A stretch of 43,936 nucleotides of DNA from positions 68,481 to 112,416 of the forward strand of contig JAVJTC010000043.1 in assembly GCA_040219085.1 (NCBI GenBank), written 5' to 3'. Every line of letters begins with the position of its first letter. Position 1 is the stretch's first letter. Below, in pieces: positions 25,001-31,435 of the stretch. Source of the stretch: Acidimicrobiales bacterium (GTDB taxonomy: Bacteria; Actinomycetota; Acidimicrobiia; Acidimicrobiales; JAVJTC01). The notes under the pieces are model-generated. The model made no database searches. It was given only the letters and a program-made list of their open reading frames with translations, and had not been told where the DNA came from. The position numbers were made by a program, and so were the translations under genes.

Positions 25001-28000
25001 CGCTGCCGAGCGCTGTGACGAAGTCACCGAAGTCACCGAGGTCGCCAAGGGTAGTCCCGATCGGCGAAAGCGGAGCGATGTCGCTGTCGGAGGCGTCGTC
25101 GGTCGCGTCCTTCGGCGAGACCACATAGGAGGTCGGCGGCGCGAAAACAAGGACGTACTTCCCCTCGGGGAGGTTGTTGAAGATATAGCGACCGAGGTCA
25201 CCACCCGGGTCGTCGGTGACGGTCCAGCTGACGAGCGTGTCGCCAGCGGTATACCCGCCGCTGGCGTCCTCGTCGACGAACAGCCCGACAGGCACGCCGG
25301 CGACGCCGTCCTCTTCGAGGTCCTGATCGCCTGCGTAGTCGTAGTCGAACCAGACGAAGTCGCCGAGCGTCAGCGGGAGGAGCTCCTGCACCTGAACGTC
25401 GACCGGTGGCGGCGCCGAGCGGTTCCGGGCGTCCGACACCGTCGACTTGGCCGCCCACCCGAAAGCGTTGGTTGCGATGTCCAGCGGCGCTGCACTGGTG
25501 GTGGCGCGCATCGGCCACGTGAAGTCGAAGGAGTCGTTGACCGCGAGGATCCCGTCATAGGTGATCCTCACACCTGTGATGTCGGTGGATGGCGTCGGGA
25601 AGTCCGTGGTCCAGCCGGCGGGCTGGCAGCCCGGCGGGGAGGGCAACGGCGGCTGCGGGGCAGTCGGATAGAAGTCCTCGCCGCGACATGGCTCGTCGAC
25701 CGTCGTGTACTCGATGATGAGCGGGTCGGTACCGGGATCGATCTCCCCGACCAGGTTCACGTCGAACTCTGACCCCCGTGCGGACACGGCGCCCGTCGTC
25801 TGGTTGGGGACGATGAACGTGTCGCCGACCCGGGGGAACAGATCGATCACGACGATGTCCTCGAGAGGCACATTCCCGTCGTTGGTGAGCACGACCCGGT
25901 AGTCCACGCGATCGCCCGGTCGGGTGCAGCGATCGAGTCCGAAGCTGACGTTGTCGACGAGAGCGTCGCCGTAGATCTCACAGGTCGGCTCCGAGGGGAG
26001 ATTCGGGCCGGCAACGAGCTTCTCGGAGCTCATCACGACGAAGTCGACGATCTCGGCGGTTCGGGACGCCCTGCGCACCTGGTCGTCGGTCGCTGTGTCG
26101 TCATCGACGTCGTCGACGTCGGTCTGCCAGGTCCCACTGCCCGCTGTGGATGTGAACCGCTGTCCCTGACTCGTTCCGTCCAGCGCGTTGGTGGTGACCC
26201 AGGCGTCGTTCGTGAACGACTGGGGCGGCGTGAACTCCGCCACGTCGGTGTCGAATGTGACGGTTATCGCCTCGCCGAGCGCCAGGTCACCGCTGAACTC
26301 CCACAAGAGAAGCTGCTCGCCGCCGCGATCCTGCGTGTCGTCGGTCACGTCCGTGCCGGGAGTCGCCCCGACGTCGAGGTTCACCCCCGCGGGCGCCGTT
26401 GCCGTGAAGTTGTACGGGGCACTCAGGCCGGCGCCCGTCAGGACGGGGACGAGGTCGGCGATCACCGGGTCGGGCAGGACGGCGGTACCCCCGTTGGCTC
26501 CTCCGGCGAGATTGCGAATCGTGATGGCCCACGTGAGCGTGGTGGTGACGTCGGCGCTGGACGGACGCACGGTGTCGTTGTCGATGCGGTTCCCGACGCT
26601 CGTCACAGCCTTGGTGATCGAGACGTGGGGCTGGGGGTCCTCCACCCGCACCGTCACGGTGGCGCAGTCATCGGTGTCGATCGTGTCGCCCAGCGCGTCG
26701 ACGGTGGTCCCCCCGAAGCAGGCCGTGTTGGGAACCGCCTCGTTGGAGTTGGTCGCCAGGTCGAAGGTGCCTCCGGAGCGACCCGGGTCGATGAAGTAGC
26801 CCGTGAGGGTGATCGCCGTGGTCGGATCCCAGTCGGCAGGCACATCGCCGTACTCGACCGTGACGTCGACGACCGTGGTGGCCGCCGATGTGGGGTCGAT
26901 GTCGGGCGTCGTCACCGTTGTCGGCGCCGTCCCGTCGGATGTGCGGACGAGCGATCCGCCGCTCTCGAGATCGAAGGTGAAGCGGACGTCGCCGTCGTTC
27001 GAAGGTCCGGTGGGGCCCGACGCCCAGGTGCCGAGCGAAATGCTCGTCACCGCAAAGTGGTCGGGGATGGTGTCGGTCAGGGTCGCGTCGAGGATCGTTC
27101 CTCCACCCGTGTTCGCCGGCGTGATCGAGTACGTGACGACGCTGTCGCCCTCCCCGTCGGCGTCGTCGAGGTCGACGTAGCCCCGCGACGCCGACTTCGC
27201 AACGTCCGCGACACCGGGCGTCGGGTTGACGACCTCGATGGAGCGGGAGGCAGTCGTGTCGAATTCCGACCCGGCCGGCGGCGTGCCACCCGCCTCGACG
27301 TCGTTGGACGTCTCGAGGGGTGGCACGAGGTCGGCCGGGTCGATACCGGTGAACCGGATGGTGACCGTCTCGGACAAACAGGTCGCAGCCGGGATGGTGA
27401 CGTCCCCGAAGTCCCACGAGACCGTTCCGGACGAACCCACCGCCGGCGTGGTCGGTGTTGCGTTGTTCGCGCTGGCACTCACGAACTGGGCCTCGGGCGG
27501 CAGTGTGTCAGTGAGCGTCGCCCCTAGAAGATCACCGTCGAGGGGACCGAAGTAGGGGTCCGCCGGGGCGACGTTGCAGATCTGCACCGTGTACGTGGCG
27601 TCGGTGTCCTGCTCCACGCTCGCGGGCCCGGTCTTGCGGGTGTCGAAAGCCGTCTTGGCCCTCGCGGTGGCGACGACCTCCGCGACCGCACTGACCGGAC
27701 CCCCGTCGAAGACCCCGAACTGCGCCTGGTTGGTGACGATCGTGTTGTCCGGAGTGATTCCGGGCGGAAAGCGAAAGGTGAGCCGCAGGAGTGCGCTGTC
27801 ACCGGCATCGAAGCTGTCGTCACCGAACACCGCCACCCAGTCGTCGATGGTCACATAGGTCCCATCGTCGGCGGCGGCGACAGGAACCCCACCGTTGGTC
27901 GCCCCCACGAAGACCATCTTGGCGGTTGCGCCGTCGATGTCGGTGAAGGTCGGAATCGTGTCGCGCAGGTCGAAGGAGTTGCAGTCCGAGGGCCCACCGG

Positions 28001-28202
28001 TGGTGAAGCTGCAGCTGGGAGTGACGTCGAAGTTGACCTCGCCGCCCGAGGGGAATGTCCCGTCGCCGTTACGGTCCGCGTTGACGAGAGACACCGCCTT
28101 GCCGACCGATGGTTCCGTCGCGCCTGCGGGCGACATGGAAACACCCGCCACGACGGCAAGAAGAGCAGCGGACACGATGAGGGCGACAACGCGGGCAGGC
28201 AC
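22062..28202 (-). CDS. Giant DUF11/SdrD-type repeat surface protein with LAFTG anchor
   Basis: The 2046-residue protein has a signal peptide (ALIVSAALLAVVAGVSM, cleavage near SPAGA), a first half of about 900 residues with several DUF11-like beta domains, a Cna-B/SdrD-like domain near residue 950 (LGDFVWFDYDYAGDQDLEED), and then six tandem DUF11/DUF7507-type units at about 1090-1960. Each unit has forms of IEKxTNGxDAD, VTWTYVVTNTGN and ISC...VTCTA, and the cysteine pair may form a disulfide. The C-terminus is LAFTG at about 2010-2014, a hydrophobic helix and RRRRR, a sortase-class-E-like signal. It should be cell-wall linked and could serve adhesion or surface structure. GTG is the start, after CGGAG. 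No sortase gene is in the window. Confidence 0.9.
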   Translation of the reverse strand: MPARVVALIVSAALLAVVAGVSMSPAGATEPSVGKAVSLVNADRNGDGTFPSGGEVNFDVTPSCSFTTGGPSDCNSFDLRDTIPTFTDIDGATAKMVFVGATNGGVPVAAADDGTYVTIDDWVAVFGDDSFDAGDSALLRLTFRFPPGITPDNTIVTNQAQFGVFDGGPVSAVAEVVATARAKTAFDTRKTGPASVEQDTDATYTVQICNVAPADPYFGPLDGDLLGATLTDTLPPEAQFVSASANNATPTTPAVGSSGTVSWDFGDVTIPAATCLSETVTIRFTGIDPADLVPPLETSNDVEAGGTPPAGSEFDTTASRSIEVVNPTPGVADVAKSASRGYVDLDDADGEGDSVVTYSITPANTGGGTILDATLTDTIPDHFAVTSISLGTWASGPTGPSNDGDVRFTFDLESGGSLVRTSDGTAPTTVTTPDIDPTSAATTVVDVTVEYGDVPADWDPTTAITLTGYFIDPGRSGGTFDLATNSNEAVPNTACFGGTTVDALGDTIDTDDCATVTVRVEDPQPHVSITKAVTSVGNRIDNDTVRPSSADVTTTLTWAITIRNLAGGANGGTAVLPDPVIADLVPVLTGAGLSAPYNFTATAPAGVNLDVGATPGTDVTDDTQDRGGEQLLLWEFSGDLALGEAITVTFDTDVAEFTPPQSFTNDAWVTTNALDGTSQGQRFTSTAGSGTWQTDVDDVDDDTATDDQVRRASRTAEIVDFVVMSSEKLVAGPNLPSEPTCEIYGDALVDNVSFGLDRCTRPGDRVDYRVVLTNDGNVPLEDIVVIDLFPRVGDTFIVPNQTTGAVSARGSEFDVNLVGEIDPGTDPLIIEYTTVDEPCRGEDFYPTAPQPPLPSPPGCQPAGWTTDFPTPSTDITGVRITYDGILAVNDSFDFTWPMRATTSAAPLDIATNAFGWAAKSTVSDARNRSAPPPVDVQVQELLPLTLGDFVWFDYDYAGDQDLEEDGVAGVPVGLFVDEDASGGYTAGDTLVSWTVTDDPGGDLGRYIFNNLPEGKYVLVFAPPTSYVVSPKDATDDASDSDIAPLSPIGTTLGDLGDFGDFVTALGSEYEELWEVPVDLTESDITFDAGLWRPDPAIDITKFVNGEDANVAPGVYVPFGLDVGWTFDVTNTGNVVLENVTLNDGDLETEFPGLVAIDCPETTLYPASQDTADTPQTMTCLALVDGAETVPTPTEGVFTNVADVTADPVLPEIPWDERTYDQLVRIDGSPYFDGDGNPIPVTDSDPANVFGAVADIDIEKATNGVDADTAPGFYVEPGETITWTYVVTIPAGANVGLDDIVIVDDAGTPGDTGDDLSTGAGTIMPVTSGGFNVGDTDTDGILDLDETWQYEAGSTASAQEGQYSNEADVSGRPVTPDGVPIENPDSTLMERPTDADPSNYFGAATSIDVEKATNDTDADDAPGPFVAPGSTVTWTYVVTNTGNVDLADVAVTDDRLDDTDISCDASALGDTDDDNLVDLLGPDESVTCTATADAVEGVYENLAGATGDPVDPDGAPIGILEAPTDEDPSHYFGYTPSVDIEKATNGTDADGRWEAPIAREGSTVTWTYVVTNTGNVALTGVVVSDDVIAEGDISCAAVNDDAGGDNVVDLLVPGQSVTCSATGIAVEGLYENLSDVEGQPAYPSAPGEGFDPADPGTYPSDPADYGDIVDDDSGEVSEPVVDDDPSHYFTPVASIDIEKSTNGEDADNPSGPVVAPGSSVTWTYVVTNTGNVALSAVVVSDDRLDGAAISCDPVNGDAGGDNVVDLLLPGQSVICTASAPAVVGSYENLADVIGSPALPTEPDPSFDPSDPATYPTDPGSYGPIIDPETETPFDDVTDEDPSHYFGGSPAIDIEKSTNGEDADSPTGPELVVGETVTWTYVVTNTGNTNLFSVTVTDNQIPDEDISCDPLNDDDDGDNVIAVMTPGETVTCVATGVVVEGQYANMATVGAMARFPLLPVRDSDPSHYVGVVADEPAPTPSPEPDDAVGPATDTPDDPQVAPGPDGDVGGGLAFTGASPLAAVTLAAILIATGLALFALGRRRRRLFG
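22320..24915 (-). repeat. Six tandem coding repeats of about 390-475 bp
   Basis: Copies can be aligned on the segment coding DIEKxTNGxDAD, near 24.90, 24.43, 23.98, 23.59, 23.11 and 22.65 kb. Copies between 22.65 and 23.6 kb share long stretches of almost identical DNA, for example around 22907-22952 and 23380-23420. Nearby copies appear to have been duplicated or homogenised recently. Confidence 0.85.
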
Positions 28203-28332
28203 GGGACTCCGATCGGAAAACGGAACATCATCCGCCCGTTGTCCCCGACGCGAGCGCCGGCGACCTACCCCGACGATGATTCAAACAGAGGCGGAGCGCA
28301 CCACTGGTGATCCGATGCCTACGCCCGGCATT

Positions 28333-29397
28333 TCAACTCGGGTGTTCTACTGACGGCAGCCTTAGAAGCAGCGCCTCCAACAGCAGCGCCTCGTTCGGAT
28401 TCCTCACCATCGCCTCGTTGGCGGCACGCAACTCGTCGATCGCAGCGGCCGCCGCAACCGCGCCGGGCCCGTCGAGGGCCGTGCGGTACTCGCTGGCCAG
28501 AACCCTCAGCCCGTAGCGCAGTTCGTCGCCACGGAGGCGTCGCGTCTCGCGCTTGTGGCGGGCCTCGATGTCGGCGCGGCCCGACCCCCGCGTGCCGAGT
28601 CTCTCCTCGCGTTCGGCCAGATCCTCGCGCTCCTGCGCGTGGCGGGCGTCCAGGGGGCCCTGGGCCTCGTCGATCAGACCCCGGATCTCGTCGACCACCT
28701 TCATGACCGTCGCACCGGACCCGTCGAGGCGACGCGGGACGCTGCGCCACGCATCGGCCCGTGCGCCGAAACGTTCGTCGGCGGCGAGGAGCTCCGCCCG
28801 GCGCAGGTCACCGAGTGACGCGGGCGCCACCGCCTCGGCACGCGCGGCATCGACGCCGATCGCGACGAGGTGGTCGACCACGAACCCGTCGGGGACGGGC
28901 CCGAACGGCACCCGGACACAACGCGATGCGATCGTTGTGAGCTCCGGCGGGACCTCCTCGGCGAGAATCAGGACGATGCCGGTCCGGGGTGGTTCCTCCA
29001 CGACCTTCAGCAGCTTCCCGATCGCCGTCGGGTTGGCGGTGTGGAACCGGTGACACACGACCACCCGGCGGCTCGCCTCGGTGGGCGAGCGGGAGAGTTC
29101 GGAGATGACGACCGACGCGTCCACATCTCGCAGCTGCGCGCCCTGGGGCTCTACCTCCACGAGGTCGGGATGGTGACCCTCTCGTGTCAGCTCGACGTGC
29201 CTTCGGGCCGCGCCCGGGTCCGCCGCCTCCGATGCGAACAGCGCGCCGGCGAAGGCGCGCGCCGCGGCCGTGCGCCCCGAACCGTGGGGCCCGACGAGGA
29301 GGTAGGCGTGCACCGGCGCGGCGACGGCGCCGCGGAGCACGGCCAGAGCGGCGGTCTGCCCCGGGACCGCGCCCCACACGTCGTCGGCGACCGTCAC
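28333..29397 (-). CDS. holB: DNA polymerase III delta'-like subunit
   Basis: The 354-residue clamp-loader AAA+ subunit has a P-loop-like GPHGSGRT at about 36-43 where the normal Lys is Arg, consistent with delta' subunits that do not hydrolyse ATP. It also has RRVVVCHRFHTANPTAIGKLLKVVEEPP and IASRCVRVPFGPVP. The zinc-binding cysteines of DnaX/HolB proteins are missing. The long C-terminal helical part (EREDLAEREERLGTRG) is charged and typical of actinobacterial forms. The GTG overlaps the tmk stop (GTGA); tmk-holB coupling is common. Confidence 0.92.
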   Translation of the reverse strand: MTVADDVWGAVPGQTAALAVLRGAVAAPVHAYLLVGPHGSGRTAAARAFAGALFASEAADPGAARRHVELTREGHHPDLVEVEPQGAQLRDVDASVVISELSRSPTEASRRVVVCHRFHTANPTAIGKLLKVVEEPPRTGIVLILAEEVPPELTTIASRCVRVPFGPVPDGFVVDHLVAIGVDAARAEAVAPASLGDLRRAELLAADERFGARADAWRSVPRRLDGSGATVMKVVDEIRGLIDEAQGPLDARHAQEREDLAEREERLGTRGSGRADIEARHKRETRRLRGDELRYGLRVLASEYRTALDGPGAVAAAAAIDELRAANEAMVRNPNEALLLEALLLRLPSVEHPS

Positions 29398-29993
29398 CAG
29401 CCCAGCCTCTCGGCAACGATCGCGTCGACGCGTGCGGCGACCTCGTCGATGGATCCCGCCCCGTCGACCACGACCCAGCTCGGATCCCCCGCGGCCAGGG
29501 CGAGGTACCCCGCCCGCACCCGCTCGTGAAAGGCCCGGGACTCGGCCTCGAGGCGGTCCGGGTCCGCCCCCGAGCGGACCGCGCGCACGCCGGGGTCCAC
29601 GTCGAGGAGGATGACGAGGTCCGGGCGGAGGCCGACCGTCGCGAACGCCGACAGAGCCGCCACGGGCTCGACGCCGAGTTCCCGGCCGTGGCCCTGGTAG
29701 GCCAGCGACGACCCGGTGTGGCGGTCACTCACGACGTCACTCCCGGCAGCGAGCGCCGGCTCGACGATCTCCGCGACGTGCTGGGCCCTGTCGGCAGCCA
29801 TCAACAACGCCTCGGTGGTCTCGGCGATGTCCACGTCGGCATCGAGGAGCAGTTCCCGAAGTGCCAGCCCCAGAGCGGTCCCGCCCGGCTCCCGGGTGGA
29901 CACGGCACCGCGCCGCTCGGCCAGTCGGCGGGCCTGGGTGGACTTGCCGCCCCCGTCGGGCCCCTCGAAGACCACGAAGTGCCCCCGCGTCAC
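29394..29993 (-). CDS. tmk: Thymidylate kinase
   Basis: Tmk phosphorylates dTMP to dTDP. The 199-residue protein carries the P-loop FEGPDGGGKSTQAR near the N-terminus, STREPGGTALG (the Arg-Glu-Pro motif), LLMAADRAQHV and the DRHTGSSLAYQG segment (DRY in most relatives, DRH here). The GTG start overlaps the MFS stop (GTGA) and the stop overlaps the holB start, so the MFS-tmk-holB genes form one coupled operon. Confidence 0.95.
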   Translation of the reverse strand: MTRGHFVVFEGPDGGGKSTQARRLAERRGAVSTREPGGTALGLALRELLLDADVDIAETTEALLMAADRAQHVAEIVEPALAAGSDVVSDRHTGSSLAYQGHGRELGVEPVAALSAFATVGLRPDLVILLDVDPGVRAVRSGADPDRLEAESRAFHERVRAGYLALAAGDPSWVVVDGAGSIDEVAARVDAIVAERLGW

Positions 29994-31423
29994 CGCACCG
30001 CCCTCAACGAAGCCGGACGCCCGGACCGCAGTGACCATGCGGCACCGACACCCGCTCCCATGATGATCAGACCGGCGAGCCACAGGGTGAGGCGCACGCC
30101 GGGCAGATAGACATCGAGACCGAGCACGTCGACTCCCCTGTCGACGAGCCGGTGCGAGGCGCCGTCGAGTCCCGCCGCCAGCAGCGGCCCGATGACGAAC
30201 GCTGCCACGACACACAGGCGCACGACGCTGTAGAGCGCAGCGAAGACACGACCCCGTAGGTCCTCGTCCACCTCCTCGTGCAGCAGTGTGAAGCCCAGTA
30301 CGTAGACGCCACCGGCGAACATGCCCAGGACGCCGATTGCGATGATCACGAGAGCGAGTGTGCCCAGCGACGCCGCCACGAGCAGCGCGGCCCCCGCGCC
30401 GACCACCGACCCGGCGAAGAGGCGGTGTTTGGAGACGTGCTTCTTCAGCAGTGTGAGGACCAGCACGCCGAGCCCGAGTCCCACGCCGAGAGCGACCTGC
30501 ATCCCGGCGAATCCCGCCGGGCCGGCACCCAGGACCTCTTCGGAGTAGACGATCCCGAGCGGAACCATCATCCCGCCGCCCAACAGCGCGGTGGCGAGAC
30601 CGATGTTGACCGCCCGCACAGTCGGGTTGATCACGATGAAACGCACGCCCTCCCCCATCTCGCGGAAGGTGCCGACGAAGTCCAGTCGGCGTGTCTCACC
30701 ATCGTCGACCCGGCCACTGTGGTGGAAGGGGATCGAGGCCACCAGCACCGCCGACAGGGCGAAGGTGAGCGCGTCGACGTAGAAGCCGAGCGACTCCTGG
30801 TCGATCCGCAGGAAGTCCAACGCCTCGACATCGGCGATGGCGTCGGCTCCCCGGGCGAGTCCGACGAAGACGAGCGCCGCAATGGGAAAGGTGCCGTAGG
30901 TGGCGACCATCGACAGCGAGTTGGCCGTCGTCAGGTGCTCACGCGGGACGATGCTGGGAACCATCGACTCCTTCGCCGGGATCCACAGCAGCGTGAAGGC
31001 CTCGAGCGCGAGCGAGACGAGGACGAGTTGCCACACAGTGTCGACGAAGGGCAGCACGAGCAGCACGGCCGCCCGCGAGATGTCGCACACGACCATCAGA
31101 CGGCGCTTGTCCCAGCGGTCGGCGAGCACCCCCGCCACCTGCGCGAAGAAGAACCCGGGGATCAGGCGGGCGGCCATGACGATCCCGACGGCGGTCTCCG
31201 GGCTCCCACCGCCGACGCGCGCAGCGGTGACCGTGATGGCCAGGAACCCGAGCCAGTCGCCGAGGCCGGTGGTGAACTGCGCCGCCCAGAGGCGGAAGAA
31301 CGCGTTCGTCGCGAAGAGACGCCGCTCGATGTTGCTCCAGAGCCCGTCCGGGTCGAGGGGAACGGCGCCGCCCGTGTCGGGCGGTACCGGGGGCTCTGCG
31401 CCGTCTGGGTGGGCCGACGTCAC
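29990..31423 (-). CDS. MFS transporter (DHA3-like)
   Basis: The 477-residue protein has twelve predicted helices and the MFS loop signature GVLADRWDKRRLMVVCD between helices 2 and 3. The sequence ERRLFATNAFFRLWAAQFTTGLGDWLGFLAI at the N-terminus and the general pattern fit the DHA3 group, which exports drugs or siderophores; the substrate is unknown. The first 40 residues are a Pro/Asp-rich cytosolic extension. The GTG start follows TAGCCT by 6 nt, and that hexamer includes the TAG stop of topA. It is the first gene of an operon with tmk and holB. Confidence 0.9.
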   Translation of the reverse strand: MTSAHPDGAEPPVPPDTGGAVPLDPDGLWSNIERRLFATNAFFRLWAAQFTTGLGDWLGFLAITVTAARVGGGSPETAVGIVMAARLIPGFFFAQVAGVLADRWDKRRLMVVCDISRAAVLLVLPFVDTVWQLVLVSLALEAFTLLWIPAKESMVPSIVPREHLTTANSLSMVATYGTFPIAALVFVGLARGADAIADVEALDFLRIDQESLGFYVDALTFALSAVLVASIPFHHSGRVDDGETRRLDFVGTFREMGEGVRFIVINPTVRAVNIGLATALLGGGMMVPLGIVYSEEVLGAGPAGFAGMQVALGVGLGLGVLVLTLLKKHVSKHRLFAGSVVGAGAALLVAASLGTLALVIIAIGVLGMFAGGVYVLGFTLLHEEVDEDLRGRVFAALYSVVRLCVVAAFVIGPLLAAGLDGASHRLVDRGVDVLGLDVYLPGVRLTLWLAGLIIMGAGVGAAWSLRSGRPASLRAVR

Positions 31424-31429
31424 CCGCTC

Positions 31430-31435
31430 AGGCTA
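31430..31435 (-). promoter_or_regulatory. -10 element of MFS-tmk-holB operon, overlapping the topA stop
   Basis: TAGCCT begins with the TAG stop codon of topA and ends 6 nt before the MFS GTG. A leaderless promoter for the MFS operon is thus built into the end of topA. Confidence 0.5.
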
